Shown here piece after piece: positions 35,140 to 44,636 of a stretch of 64,000 nucleotides of DNA. Position 1 is the first letter of the stretch. The number at the start of each line of letters is the position of its first letter. The DNA lies in assembly GCF_003097655.1 (NCBI RefSeq), contig NZ_QCZH01000009.1:55858-119857 (forward strand). Reading direction: 5' to 3'. The notes beneath the pieces were generated by a model. The model worked only from the letters and a program-made list of their open reading frames with translations, was not told where the DNA came from and ran no database searches. The DNA comes from Flavobacterium laiguense (GTDB lineage Bacteria; Bacteroidota; Bacteroidia; Flavobacteriales; Flavobacteriaceae). The translations under genes were made by a program, and so were the position numbers.

Positions 35140-36477
35140 TTAGTTCCTTTTTAGTTTTTTAACGGGCTTTTCTACTATTTCAGTTTTGTTTTGCAACAAA
35201 TAACTGGCTAATAATTTTTCAATCAATTCATCTTTGGTCAGATGATGAAAAATGGTTTTTATTTTTGTTTTTAATTCGGCATCGACATCGTGATTCGGTT
35301 TGGTTTTGAAGATTTGTTTTGCCCATAAAAGCGTATTATTTTCTTCAATACTTGCAACAGATGGTTTTTTGTATTTGGTAAATTGAATTCCCAATTCTCT
35401 TTCGAAATCAGCAATTTCAGCTACTTCCTCAGGTTGTAAAACGGTCAAAGAAAGTCCTTTGGCCCCTGCCCTAGCCGTTCTTCCGCTACGGTGAACGTAC
35501 ACTTCATACACATCAGGCAAGTGATAATTAACTACATAAGAGATTTCTTTTACGTCAATTCCTCTGGCAGCCAAATCAGTTGCTACCAATATATTGATGT
35601 GCCCCTCACGAAATTGTTCCATTATTCGGTCACGGATTCCTTGTGACAAACTTCCGTGCAAAGCTCCAGATGAAAATCTGTTGATGGCTAGATTTTTGGC
35701 TAATTTATTGACAGCCGCTTTGGTTTTACAAAAGATAATACCGCGTTCCCCTTCTTTCGAATTTAGGAAATGCATTAAAACATCCAGTTTTTCGATAGGA
35801 TCTACCACAATATAGTTATGGTCAATCCCTTGATTACCGACAGTTTCCATGTTGGCACTTACCTGAACTACGTTCTTATTAAGGTAATTTTGAATTAATT
35901 GCTTAATCGTCCCCGGCATGGTCGCCGAAAACAAAAAGGTTCTGTAGCTTTTAGGCAATTCGGTAATAATTTCGTCTAATGCTTCTTTAAGGATGGTTAC
36001 CATTTCATCGGCTTCGTCAAGAACCAAGAATTTGGTTTCTTTTAGGCTAATAGCTTTGCGTTGCATTAAATCGATCAAACGACCTGGTGTTGCTACAACG
36101 ATGTGCGTTGGAGCTGTTAATCGTTCGATTTGTGGTTTAATTGGGATTCCCCCACAAACGGTTGCTATAGAAACTTCGGGAAGGTATTTTGCATAATCTT
36201 CCAGATTACGAAAAATTTGTTGTCCCAATTCTCTTGTTGGCACTAAAATTACCGCTTGTACTGCAGCTAATTGTGTGTCTATTAATTGTAATAATGGCAA
36301 ACCAAAAGCAGCGGTTTTACCGGTTCCAGTTTTGGCAAGTCCTACAATATCTGTAGTGTTGGACAAAAGTAACGGAATGGTTTTTTGCTGAATTTCTGTT
36401 GGTTCAACAATTCCCATTTCGGTAATCGCTTTTAGTATTCCTTTTGAAACTCCTAAATCTGAGAATTGTTTTGACAT
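35140..36477 (-). CDS. DEAD-box RNA helicase
   Basis: A 445-residue SF2 RNA helicase, starting at MSKQFSDLGVSKG; an in-frame extension upstream has no good start. Motifs in order: Q motif (GIVEPTEIQQ), motif I AKTGTGKTAA (about 43-52), Ia PTRELGQQ, Ib TPGRL, II DEAD (about 149), III SAT, V ATDLAARGID and VI HRSGRTARAG. The basic Lys-rich C-terminal tail may contact RNA. Members of this size in Bacteroidetes act in ribosome assembly and RNA turnover; which subfamily is not resolved. Confidence 0.92.
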   Translation of the reverse strand: MSKQFSDLGVSKGILKAITEMGIVEPTEIQQKTIPLLLSNTTDIVGLAKTGTGKTAAFGLPLLQLIDTQLAAVQAVILVPTRELGQQIFRNLEDYAKYLPEVSIATVCGGIPIKPQIERLTAPTHIVVATPGRLIDLMQRKAISLKETKFLVLDEADEMVTILKEALDEIITELPKSYRTFLFSATMPGTIKQLIQNYLNKNVVQVSANMETVGNQGIDHNYIVVDPIEKLDVLMHFLNSKEGERGIIFCKTKAAVNKLAKNLAINRFSSGALHGSLSQGIRDRIMEQFREGHINILVATDLAARGIDVKEISYVVNYHLPDVYEVYVHRSGRTARAGAKGLSLTVLQPEEVAEIADFERELGIQFTKYKKPSVASIEENNTLLWAKQIFKTKPNHDVDAELKTKIKTIFHHLTKDELIEKLLASYLLQNKTEIVEKPVKKLKRN

Positions 36478-36522
36478 TTTTTTTGTTTTTAATTTTATGA
36501 AAATGGTCTTGATTACCACTTT

Positions 36523-36665
36523 ATTTTTTTAGCCCCGATAGCAGTGAAAATCCTTTTATGTCTCGTTTTTTAGAGACATAAAAGATTACTTCACTTAACT
36601 TTTATTTTTAGCGGAGTTCAGTGAACTTCGTTTGCAACGAATAGCGGAAATAGCTCCTAAAAACT
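36523..36665. repeat. Flavobacterial intergenic repeat with internal 12-bp hairpin
   Basis: Begins TTTTTTTAGCCCCGATAGCAG and ends AATAGCGGAAATAGCTCCTAAAAA, partly inverted ends. The centre has a perfect 12-bp stem CTTTTATGTCTC/GAGACATAAAAG (36553-36584). The TTAGCCCCGAT...AGCTCCTAAAA frame is a repeat I have seen described in Flavobacterium genomes as a common dispersed element. Confidence 0.5.
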
Positions 36666-36684
36666 ATTATTATATTATCCGTAA

Positions 36685-36708
36685 AGAGACGCACTGCCGT
36701 GCGTCTCT
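36685..36708. repeat. AGAGACGCAC hairpin
   Basis: A 10-bp perfect stem AGAGACGCAC/GTGCGTCTCT with loop TGCC. No T-run, so probably a repeat remnant. Confidence 0.5.
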
Positions 36709-36760
36709 ACAAGTTTGCGTTTCTATGACTGAACACTTATAACTGAATACTGATCACTAA

Positions 36761-38299
36761 CTAATCGGCTTCGTTCATGATTTTCTCACGATATTTCTTT
36801 CCGATTAACAAGGTCATTTTTAATTTATAATCGTCCATAAGCCATTCTCTGTAGTTTTTGCTACATTGACTAAGGCATTTTGAAAATCGTTTTACACGAC
36901 ATTCTATATCAGCTTCTAATTCTCTTGATAATGCTTTGGCTTCCTGTAATTCTTCGGAATTATCGACACACATGGCAGCGTGTTGATCTATTGATTTCTC
37001 CAAAACTACTTTGGACCTTAAATTTTGTGCGATTGCCAGTTTGTGTTCTTCATCTACATCAAAAGTCACATCGGCAGTTTTACTGAATTTGGCACGCAAT
37101 TCTGGTGGCATAGCGTATTTGAAATACAACTCAATCTCCGTATCATCCCTTAAATTTTCTAGGTAAAACTCAGGAGATTTGAAGATATGTTGCCAATTTA
37201 CAGGCTCACTCCACAAACCAAAACGAGCCGCATTATTCCCTAAATCGATAACATTAAAGATATCTTTATTAGGCAACTTTCTTGATCCACGACCAATCAT
37301 TTGATAATATAAAGTCAATGATTTTGTGGCTCTGTTTAGTATAATAGTTTCAACAGTAGGCTCATCAAAACCAGTGGTAAGGATACCAACTGAGGTAAGA
37401 ATCGCGTCTGGAGTATGCTTGAACCAATGTAGAATCTCTTTTCGTTCTTCGTTGCTACTGGTGTTATCCAAGTGACGAATAGCATAACCTGCTTCTCTAA
37501 AAGTTTCATACACATAAAGAGATGTATTGATACCATTATTGAAAATCAAGGTTTTTTTACCTAAAGATTTCTCGGTGTAGGCATGCAATAATTTCTCTTG
37601 CATGGCCATATTGGTGTATAAATCATCGGATGATTTCACGGTGTAATCACCATTAATACCTACTTTTAAAGATGTTAATCCAACATCATAACTATAGGTA
37701 ATTGCTTTTGCCAAGAAACCATTTTCTATCAATGAACTGATGGTGTCTCCCACAATTAGTTCATTATAACTTTGGTGCATTGGTAATTTGATATTGGAAC
37801 TCAATGGTGTTGCTGTCACACCCAGTATAAATGCATTTTTGAAAGAGCTCAATAACTTTCGGAATGAATTGTAATGCGCCTCATCGATAATGACTAAGCC
37901 GATATTGTCTAAATGTAGTTTTTCGTCATTGATACGATTTTTCAAAGTCTCGACCATGGCCACAAAACAAGAATAATCGTTTTGGTCTGGAAGTTCTTTT
38001 ACTTTACTATTGATGATTTTGTTTTTTACGTCAAAACCTTTTAACATTTTTGAAGTTTGCTTGCACAACTCAATACGGTGTGTCAGAACAACTACTTTTT
38101 TCTTGTGTTGAGCTAGATAACGACGAACGATTTCAGAAAAAATTACTGTTTTTCCTCCACCAGTAGGCAATTGATATAATAAATGGTGTTGCGGAGGAGC
38201 ATTGTCTATACGTTCAAATATAGCGTCAATGTCCCCTTGTTGGTAAGCGTAAAGTTCTTTTTTGCTTTCAATTTCAATTTCTAACGTGTCTTGATGCAT
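36761..38299 (-). CDS. Superfamily 2 DEAD/DEAH-type helicase
   Basis: A 512-residue helicase with motif I LPTGGGKTVIFSEIVRRYL (about residues 44-62), motif Ia VLTHRIEL, motif II DEAH (about 138), motif III GVTATPLSS, motif V TTGFDEPTVE and motif VI QMIGRGSRKL. The ResIII/UvrB-like N-terminal domain and helicase C-terminal domain match the group often annotated as DEAD/DEAH helicase associated with DNA repair. A Cys/Arg-rich C-terminal part (KRFSKCLSQCSKNYREW) may bind nucleic acid. Exact role not known. Confidence 0.85.
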   Translation of the reverse strand: MHQDTLEIEIESKKELYAYQQGDIDAIFERIDNAPPQHHLLYQLPTGGGKTVIFSEIVRRYLAQHKKKVVVLTHRIELCKQTSKMLKGFDVKNKIINSKVKELPDQNDYSCFVAMVETLKNRINDEKLHLDNIGLVIIDEAHYNSFRKLLSSFKNAFILGVTATPLSSNIKLPMHQSYNELIVGDTISSLIENGFLAKAITYSYDVGLTSLKVGINGDYTVKSSDDLYTNMAMQEKLLHAYTEKSLGKKTLIFNNGINTSLYVYETFREAGYAIRHLDNTSSNEERKEILHWFKHTPDAILTSVGILTTGFDEPTVETIILNRATKSLTLYYQMIGRGSRKLPNKDIFNVIDLGNNAARFGLWSEPVNWQHIFKSPEFYLENLRDDTEIELYFKYAMPPELRAKFSKTADVTFDVDEEHKLAIAQNLRSKVVLEKSIDQHAAMCVDNSEELQEAKALSRELEADIECRVKRFSKCLSQCSKNYREWLMDDYKLKMTLLIGKKYREKIMNEAD

Positions 38300-38411
38300 T
38301 GCTTTTTATTGGATTTTTGCAAAACTACGCCTAAAAAACAGTTATTCAGCCAAAATTTATTTAAAAATTATAGGAGGGATTAAATAAAATTGATTTAAAC
38401 GCGATTACTGC

Positions 38412-38936
38412 CTAATCAAACTGTTCTACAATTCTTTTAAAATCAGGCTCATTATACCATTTTTGCAAGGAAGCCTGACGATGTGCTTCTCTGATTCTGG
38501 TTTTGAATTCGGCTACAATTCCATTCGAAAGGATAAAATTTACAGCTTGTTCGAAAGAATTGAACATACTTTTATAGAACAATTCTTGTTTTATGACATT
38601 CTCTGCGGAGAAAGCCTGCGCAATTTCAATATTATAAAGCATGACATCCGCAATTACAAAAGGATCTACTCCTAATAGTATAAAATGCTTGATGTATTTT
38701 TGAGCTACAGAACGTCTCATTTTTGGCTTTTTTCTTTTACCTGTAGTTTTAACAGGAAAGTATTCATTAGCAATTTTGAGTTTGCATTCCTGCAATAGTG
38801 TTTCTTCTTTCGGATTAAACACGAAATTGTAATACACTTTTACCGGACTGAACTTTTCATACAATTCGAGGATTTGCTCTTCTAGTTGCTCTTTATTGAG
38901 TTCATTTAAATATTTTTTTAAATCTCGCTTGCTCAT
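38412..38936 (-). CDS. Conserved flavobacterial protein (DUF6155-like)
   Basis: A 174-residue, Lys/Glu-rich, helical protein starting at MSKRDLKKYLNELNKEQLEEQ. A central basic segment (KTTGKRKKPKMRRSVAQKYIKHF, near residue 65) follows EYFPV. It resembles the DUF6155 group; function is not known. It sits between two helicase genes and an unrelated membrane gene and is apparently monocistronic. Confidence 0.6.
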   Translation of the reverse strand: MSKRDLKKYLNELNKEQLEEQILELYEKFSPVKVYYNFVFNPKEETLLQECKLKIANEYFPVKTTGKRKKPKMRRSVAQKYIKHFILLGVDPFVIADVMLYNIEIAQAFSAENVIKQELFYKSMFNSFEQAVNFILSNGIVAEFKTRIREAHRQASLQKWYNEPDFKRIVEQFD

Positions 38937-39108
38937 TTTCAAAGTTTAAGAATACAAAAGTAATTTACTTTGTTAAGGAATGGCTCTAAAATCAATGTTA
39001 TTACTTAATTTTGTCTTTTATTTTAAGGATTTTATGAGGTATCGTTAGTTTCACAAATACTTCTTAATACTTAATTCTTTGTACTTTATAATATTTAACT
39101 TTCTCCCT

Positions 39109-39384
39109 ATGCTCAAGATTTTTAAGATTACCGCCATTTTAGAAGGAATTTCTTATTTGGTTTTATTTTCTAATATGCTTTTTGTTAAGCCAAATCATAT
39201 TGAATTGTATAAAACATTGTTGTATCCAATCGGTATGAGTCATGGCATATTATTTATGGGCTATGTTTTGTTGGCTTTTTTGTTGAAAAGTGCCCAAAAC
39301 TGGGATTTTAAAAATTTCAGCTTTATATTAATTGCTTCAGTATTGCCTTTTGGAACTTTTTATGTTGAAAAAAAATATTTGTAA
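39109..39384 (+). CDS. DUF3817-type small membrane protein
   Basis: A 91-residue protein starting at the ATG of MLKIFKITAILEG, with three hydrophobic segments (YLVLFSNMLF near 15, HGILFMGYVLLAFLL near 45, FSFILIASVLPFGTF near 70) and a basic C-terminus. The FKITAILEGISYLVLF and GMSHG pattern fits the DUF3817 family. Its stop is three bases before the MscS gene, so the two may be co-transcribed. Confidence 0.7.
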   Translation: MLKIFKITAILEGISYLVLFSNMLFVKPNHIELYKTLLYPIGMSHGILFMGYVLLAFLLKSAQNWDFKNFSFILIASVLPFGTFYVEKKYL

Positions 39385-39387
39385 AAG

Positions 39388-40644
39388 ATGAGCAAACTCA
39401 TTCATTTCATTTTTAGTTTCCTCTACCCCGTTTTCAGACATTGGGGTTTGAGTCGAAGTTTTGCGACTTATTTGAGTTTGTTTTTTAATACAATTGTGCT
39501 TTGCTTTTTGGCCTACGGTTTATATGTAGTTTTCCGATTTATATTGGTAACCATAATGGCGATTGTTGCCCAAAGAACCAAAACTAAGTTTGATGATTTG
39601 TTGGTTACCAATAAAACAGCCAAATATATTGCCTACTTAGTTCCATTATTTTTTGTCTTTAAATCAGTTCCTGTAATATTGGATAAATTTGAATATTGGG
39701 AAGGTGTTTTTGGAAAATTAGTGGGGATTTACATCGTCCTGTTGATTTTATGGATCATTAGAACCGTATTTAATTCTTTGAGAGATTATCTAAAACTGAT
39801 TCCGAGATACAGCGATAAACCCATCGATAGCTTCATTCAGGTTATTATGATTGTGCTGTGGATGTTTGGAATCACGGTAATTATATCCAAATTATTTGAT
39901 ATAAATCAAAGTGAACTTTTAACCATTCTTGGGGCTGTTTCGGCTGTGATTATCTTGGTTTTTAGAGATACTATTTTAGGCTTTGTGGCGAGTGTTCAAG
40001 TGGCGATAAACGATATGGTACGTATTGGCGACTGGATTACCATGGATCGTTATGGAGCCGATGGAGATGTGATCGAAATTAATCTGGCTACCGTAAAAGT
40101 TCGAAATTTTGACAATACCACAACTACGATTCCTACCTATAGTTTAAGTTCTGATTCCTTTCAAAACTGGAGAGGAATGCTCAACTCTGACGGAAGACGT
40201 ATCAAGAGACACATTATTATTAAAGCCAGCAGTATTCGGTTCTTACAGGATCAAGAACTCATTAATTTAAAAAGAATAGATCTTTTGAGTGCTTATATTG
40301 ACCTTCGAAAAACTGAAGTGGACAATTACAATCGCAGCCATAAAATTGATAAAAGTATCGCTATAAATGGCCGAAATTTGACTAATTTAGGTCTTTTTCG
40401 AAAATACATTACGGAATACCTGCAACAGTATCCGGGGTTAAACAAAGATATGATAATGCTCTGCAGGCAATTACAACCCACTCCTTACGGTGTTCCCCTT
40501 GAAGTGTATGCTTTTTCTAAAGACAAGCGTTTTGAAAATTATGAATACATCATGTCTGATATATTCGACCATATCTTTGCATCGGTTCCCTATTTTGATT
40601 TAGAAATTTTTGTAATGCCTTCTGAAACTATTGTAAAACCATAA
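39388..40644 (+). CDS. Mechanosensitive channel, MscS family
   Basis: A 418-residue inner-membrane protein. The first 190 residues contain about four hydrophobic segments, then the pore helix and MscS beta domain (LTILGAVSAVIILVFRDTILGFVASVQVAINDMVRIGDWI near 180-219). The soluble C-terminal part (FQNWRGMLNSDGRRIKRHI, ITEYLQQYPGLNKD) is the extended cytoplasmic domain of the long flavobacterial MscS subgroup. Channels of this type release solutes under hypo-osmotic stress. Confidence 0.88.
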   Translation: MSKLIHFIFSFLYPVFRHWGLSRSFATYLSLFFNTIVLCFLAYGLYVVFRFILVTIMAIVAQRTKTKFDDLLVTNKTAKYIAYLVPLFFVFKSVPVILDKFEYWEGVFGKLVGIYIVLLILWIIRTVFNSLRDYLKLIPRYSDKPIDSFIQVIMIVLWMFGITVIISKLFDINQSELLTILGAVSAVIILVFRDTILGFVASVQVAINDMVRIGDWITMDRYGADGDVIEINLATVKVRNFDNTTTTIPTYSLSSDSFQNWRGMLNSDGRRIKRHIIIKASSIRFLQDQELINLKRIDLLSAYIDLRKTEVDNYNRSHKIDKSIAINGRNLTNLGLFRKYITEYLQQYPGLNKDMIMLCRQLQPTPYGVPLEVYAFSKDKRFENYEYIMSDIFDHIFASVPYFDLEIFVMPSETIVKP

Positions 40645-40684
40645 ACCTAGAATCTGCTATCTAAGTTAGCTCAATAAACAAAAA

Positions 40685-41077
40685 ATGGAAGGAGAAAAGA
40701 ATTTAGAAAAGTTACTCAAAACAATGAAACCTTCTCACAATGTTGGAGATTATGTTTTTTGTGCGGTAGATGATATAGCTGCCTTGAATAACAGTGATAT
40801 TGTTATGTTTTTCAGAGAAACAGAAAGATTTACGATTATAATCAAAAAAGAATTGGCAGACAGTCTCAAACTGGAATATTCTTTTGTGGCCTCTTGGATT
40901 ACTCTAACTGTATATTCATCACTTGAAGCAGTTGGATTAACAGCGGCATTTTCTAAAGCATTATCACAGGAAGGTATTAGTTGTAATGTTGTTGCGGCAT
41001 TCTATCACGATCATATTTTCGTAAGTAAAAAAGATACCGATAAGGCTATGGAAATTCTTAATCATTTTGCGAAATAA
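40685..41077 (+). CDS. ACT-domain protein
   Basis: A 130-residue protein. The N-terminal half carries a DUF2241/ACT-like segment (LLKTMKPSHNVGDYVFCAVDD) and the C-terminal half an ACT fold (SLEAVGLTAAFSKALSQEGISCNVVAAFYHDHIFVSK). Small proteins of this family are predicted to bind amino acids and regulate enzymes. It is separated from the MscS gene by 40 bp in the same direction. No substrate is indicated. Confidence 0.75.
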   Translation: MEGEKNLEKLLKTMKPSHNVGDYVFCAVDDIAALNNSDIVMFFRETERFTIIIKKELADSLKLEYSFVASWITLTVYSSLEAVGLTAAFSKALSQEGISCNVVAAFYHDHIFVSKKDTDKAMEILNHFAK

Positions 41078-41106
41078 ACATTGAGATAAGATTCTTAAAA
41101 TCTCGT

Positions 41107-41153
41107 AAATCTGTTAAATCCGTATTCAATTGGCACGCAGATTTAACAGATTT
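41107..41153. repeat. 14-bp inverted repeat in the ACT/thioesterase gap
   Basis: AAATCTGTTAAATC (41107-41120) pairs with GATTTAACAGATTT (41140-41153). It stands between convergent genes; no clear T-run. Confidence 0.55.
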
Positions 41154-41219
41154 TCGCAGATTTTCAACTCTTGTTCCTGATCTTAGTCACTCAGAATCTT
41201 AGTGTCTAAGCGACTTTTT

Positions 41220-41606
41220 TTAGACCATTCTATTTTTAACATATTCAATTTCGGTTTTTCCGTGTGCTTTTGGTTTACCATCATCGCCTAAACTCACCAT
41301 GGTAGTGTTGTCTATAGTGATGATTGTCTCACGGGTCATCATGTTTCGTGCTTCGCATTTTAACACTAATGAAGTGTTTCCAAATTTAACAACATCAATC
41401 CCAATTTCGATAATATCGCCTTGTTTAGCCGAGCTTCTAAAATTAATTTCAGACATGTGTTTGGTAACGATTCTGGAGTTTTCTAATTGTATAATGGTGT
41501 ACAATGCTAATTCTTCGTCAATCCAAGCCAATAATTTCCCACCAAATAAGGTGCCATTCGGGTTTAAGTCTTCTGGTTTTACCCATTTTCTAGTATGAAA
41601 TCGCAT
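41220..41606 (-). CDS. Acyl-CoA thioesterase, hot-dog fold
   Basis: A 128-residue hot-dog thioesterase of the YciA/4HBT group. The catalytic segment LNPNGTLFGGKLLAWIDEELA (about residues 13-33) has the Gly-Gly and Asp used for CoA thioester hydrolysis. FRSSAKQGDIIEIGIDVVKFGNTSLVLK is the family's second beta region. It cleaves acyl-CoA; chain-length preference cannot be read. It is convergent with the ACT gene. Confidence 0.85.
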   Translation of the reverse strand: MRFHTRKWVKPEDLNPNGTLFGGKLLAWIDEELALYTIIQLENSRIVTKHMSEINFRSSAKQGDIIEIGIDVVKFGNTSLVLKCEARNMMTRETIITIDNTTMVSLGDDGKPKAHGKTEIEYVKNRMV

Positions 41607-41679
41607 ATTTTTTTATTTAATAATGCTAATTTAAGACATTGCTAACAGTAATTTTCATAAATTTAAAGAAAAAAGAAAG

Positions 41680-42081
41680 ATGAATCAGAGAGATATTTTA
41701 ATAAAAGAAATTCGAGGGGAATCATTGGGAAATGTGAACAATCAATCATCCTCAGATGAGTTATTTCAAAATGAAGTGCTTAGACCTATTTTAAAATTAC
41801 AAAACGATTTGTTTATTGCTTCTTTTTTAAATTATATCAGCAAGTATAAAAGAGATTTTTATTCTAAAACTGTCGAAAACAAATTGGCGGTTATAGAAAA
41901 TGCTATTCAAAAAGACATTAAGTTTAGAAATGCCTTAAAAGGGATGATCATTGGGTTATTTACTACCGATGAATATGAACTTTATATTCAAAACTCCTCC
42001 AATCTCAACAAAAGAATGATGAATTTATTGATCGAAAGATTAAAAAGTCAAGTGCAATTATTTGATATTGAGGTGGAGTGA
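41680..42081 (+). CDS. Conserved flavobacterial protein of unknown function
   Basis: A 133-residue helical protein starting MNQRDILIKEIRGESLG. Helix-rich with charged faces (FLNYISKYKRDFYSKTVENKL, IQKDIKFRNALKGMIIGLFTTDEYELYI) and no signal or catalytic pattern. Related small proteins in flavobacteria are sometimes misnamed glyoxalase; no such fold is visible. The promoter lies in the divergent gap with the thioesterase. A 13-bp hairpin follows its stop. Confidence 0.55.
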   Translation: MNQRDILIKEIRGESLGNVNNQSSSDELFQNEVLRPILKLQNDLFIASFLNYISKYKRDFYSKTVENKLAVIENAIQKDIKFRNALKGMIIGLFTTDEYELYIQNSSNLNKRMMNLLIERLKSQVQLFDIEVE

Positions 42082-42100
42082 AATATTTTTTAACATAGGA

Positions 42101-42134
42101 GTCATATAAGTTAATAGAAGCTAACTTATATGAC
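42101..42134. terminator. Convergent 13-bp hairpin between the unknown gene and the M1 peptidase
   Basis: GTCATATAAGTTA pairs perfectly with TAACTTATATGAC around an 8-nt loop. It lacks a long T-run but sits between two convergent genes. Confidence 0.5.
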
Positions 42135-42162
42135 TTATATGGTTAAATTTTTTTGTTTATTT

Positions 42163-43818
42163 TTAATTAGCTACATTTTTACTCGAAACATAAAAATCCT
42201 TGTTCACTTCTACTTTTTCAATTTTATAAAGACAGGTAAATTCATTCCATTCTGATTTTGGATTCAAAGTAACCTCTGTTCCATTCAGCGATACCTTTAC
42301 AGGCATATCAAAACCAGCGACGGTATTTGTCCAACGGTATTTCAGTGAATTTTCTTGAAATGTATATTCTAAAGTTGGAATTCGAATATCTCGCAAATAT
42401 TGATTGAAGAATGGATTCAAGTCCATGCCTACTTGTTGACTTAAATAATCTTCAATTTGTTTAGTCGTAACCGTTTGATGGTAGAAAGTGCTATTCAAAC
42501 CTCTCAATATAGTTCTCCATTTTTCATCGTTATTTACAATTTGTCTTAGTGTATGCAACATATTAGAGCCTTTGTAATACATATCGCTAGATCCTTCATT
42601 GTTAACATCGTAATGTCCGATAATGGGTTTGTCGTTTTGAATATTTTTTCTTAATCCTCTTTCGTATTCAAAACCTGCATCTTTTCCATAGTAGTACTCT
42701 ACAAAAAGACTTTCAGAATAATTGGTAAAACTCTCGTGAATCCACATGTCGGCAATATCTTTGTAGGTAATATTATTGGCAAACCATTCGTGTCCCGATT
42801 CGTGAACAATAATAAAATCAAATTTTAATCCCCAACCCGTTCCGCTTAAATCGTGTCCCAAATAACCATTTTGATAACCGTTCCCGTATGTTACAGAACT
42901 TTGATGTTCCATTCCTAAATAGGGAGCCTCTACCAGTTTGTAGCTGTCTTCATAAAAAGGATAAGGGCCAAACCAATATTCAAAAGCTTTCAACATTCTT
43001 GGGACCTCTTTGAATTGTTCTTTGGCTTTCGCTAAATTGTCTCTCAAAACATAATAAGTACAATCCAAATCACCTTTTTCTCCTTTATATTTTTCTAAAA
43101 AAGTTACATAATCGCCAATATTGACATTTACCCCATAATTGTTTATCGGATTTTTGACTACCCAAGTATAGGTTTTGGTACCGTCTTTTAGATTTTTTAC
43201 ATTTTGCAAGCGCCCATTGGAAACATCCGTTAATTTTTCAGGGACATTTACGCTAATTTTCATTCCTTCCACTTCATCATACATGTGATCTTTGTTCGGC
43301 CACCAAATACTGGCTCCCAACCCTTGACAGGAAGAAGCAATAAAATCTTTCTCGTTAGTGTCTTTTCTCCAAGTTAATCCACCATCCCACGGTGGTCTAA
43401 CAGCTACTTTTGGTTTACCATGATAAAAGACTTTTACCTCTTTTATGGCTCCTATATTTTGTTTTGAAGCCAATGTTATGAAAAAGACATTACCTTCTCT
43501 TTTGTATTTTAATGCAACACCATCTTGAGTAACTTTGGTAATCTCCATCGGATTTTGCAAGTCAATTTGCATTACATTATAAGGTTGCAATACTTTATAT
43601 TGAATAGCGTTAGATCCTGTAATTGTGCTATCTGCAGGATTTACTTTTACGTCCAAGTTATAATGCTTTACATCCCACCACACTCTTTCCTTAGTGATAC
43701 TACCTCTTAAAGAATCTTGTCGAGTAAATACAACATCCGATTTGGCAAGTAGACCTTGTGCTTGAATTCCATTAGAGATTAAAAATGCAATCAATAATAG
43801 TTTTAGATACTTCTTCAT
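42163..43818 (-). CDS. Secreted M1-family zinc aminopeptidase
   Basis: A 551-residue protein starting at MKKYLKLLLIAFLISNG, a Sec signal peptide cleaved near GIQAQG; a longer in-frame start would bury it. The M1 signatures are complete: the exopeptidase motif YLGMEHQSSV (GxMEN-like, near residue 300), zinc-binding HESGHEW (HExxH, near 337) and WIHESFTNYSE, supplying the third ligand Glu, about 18 residues later. Predicted periplasmic or surface aminopeptidase in peptide scavenging. It ends at a repeat after the his operon. Confidence 0.88.
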   Translation of the reverse strand: MKKYLKLLLIAFLISNGIQAQGLLAKSDVVFTRQDSLRGSITKERVWWDVKHYNLDVKVNPADSTITGSNAIQYKVLQPYNVMQIDLQNPMEITKVTQDGVALKYKREGNVFFITLASKQNIGAIKEVKVFYHGKPKVAVRPPWDGGLTWRKDTNEKDFIASSCQGLGASIWWPNKDHMYDEVEGMKISVNVPEKLTDVSNGRLQNVKNLKDGTKTYTWVVKNPINNYGVNVNIGDYVTFLEKYKGEKGDLDCTYYVLRDNLAKAKEQFKEVPRMLKAFEYWFGPYPFYEDSYKLVEAPYLGMEHQSSVTYGNGYQNGYLGHDLSGTGWGLKFDFIIVHESGHEWFANNITYKDIADMWIHESFTNYSESLFVEYYYGKDAGFEYERGLRKNIQNDKPIIGHYDVNNEGSSDMYYKGSNMLHTLRQIVNNDEKWRTILRGLNSTFYHQTVTTKQIEDYLSQQVGMDLNPFFNQYLRDIRIPTLEYTFQENSLKYRWTNTVAGFDMPVKVSLNGTEVTLNPKSEWNEFTCLYKIEKVEVNKDFYVSSKNVAN

Positions 43819-43885
43819 GTGTTGATAATTTTCTTCCAAAACTACATACTTTTTTTGATTTTTTATTATCAAAAAGAAGCTATTT

Positions 43886-43932
43886 CAGTTTTCAGTCGCA
43901 GTTCTCAGTACATCTATTGCGACTGAAAACTG
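43886..43932 (-). terminator. Hairpin at the end of the his operon
   Basis: A 15-bp perfect stem CAGTTTTCAGTCGCA/TGCGACTGAAAACTG. On the minus strand it follows the hisIE stop and is followed by TAGCTTCTTTTTG, so it may work as the operon terminator. Confidence 0.55.
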
Positions 43933-43955
43933 CGACTAAAAGCTGAAAACTTTTT

Positions 43956-44567
43956 TTATTTCTGACGGCTTTTCAAAACATCAATCACATCATTCAATTG
44001 AAAACCTTTGGCTTGCAGCAAGATTAAGTAATGAAAAAGTAAATCGGCACTTTCGCTAAGGAACAAATCATCGTTATCATCTTTGGCTTCGATCACGACT
44101 TCTATTGCTTCCTCCCCTACTTTTTGGGCAATTTTGTTGATTCCCAATTTAAATAAGGAAGCCACATAACTTTTTTCAGTCCCGACGCCTCGGGAGGCAT
44201 TTTCTCTTCGAGTTTTGATGGTGTCTTCAAGATTGGAAATAAAACCATATTCTTGTTTGTTTTCGGTTGCCCAACAAGTATCGGTTCCTTTGTGGCACGT
44301 TGGCCCTACTGGTTTTACTTGAATCAGTAATGTATCGTTATCACAGTCGTTTTTGATGTCAACCAGATTCAAAAAATTACCACTTTCTTCACCTTTCGTC
44401 CAAAGTCTTTGCTTAGAACGGCTGTAGAAAGTCACTTTTTGAGTGTCAATTGTTTTTTGATAGGCTTCGGCATTCATATACCCCAACATCAAAACGTTTT
44501 TGGTCTCACTATCTTGAATGATGGCAGGAATTAACCCATGTGCGCTTTTTGAAAAATCTATTTCCAT
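43956..44567 (-). CDS. hisI: Bifunctional phosphoribosyl-AMP cyclohydrolase/phosphoribosyl-ATP pyrophosphatase
   Basis: A 203-residue HisIE fusion catalysing steps 2 and 3 of histidine synthesis. The HisI part (residues 1-110) has KVTFYSRSKQRLWTKGEESGN and the metal-binding Cys-His region GPTCHKGTDTCW near 93-104. The HisE part (about 115-203) has the acidic VGEEAIEVVIEAKDDN and LFHYLILLQ. It is the last gene of the operon, after hisF. Confidence 0.93.
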   Translation of the reverse strand: MEIDFSKSAHGLIPAIIQDSETKNVLMLGYMNAEAYQKTIDTQKVTFYSRSKQRLWTKGEESGNFLNLVDIKNDCDNDTLLIQVKPVGPTCHKGTDTCWATENKQEYGFISNLEDTIKTRRENASRGVGTEKSYVASLFKLGINKIAQKVGEEAIEVVIEAKDDNDDLFLSESADLLFHYLILLQAKGFQLNDVIDVLKSRQK

Positions 44568-44636
44568 TTTTATAATTTTGTAATTGAAAAATAAAAGATT
44601 GAAGGTTGTCTAGTCTGATTTTCTTCTCTCTTTTTT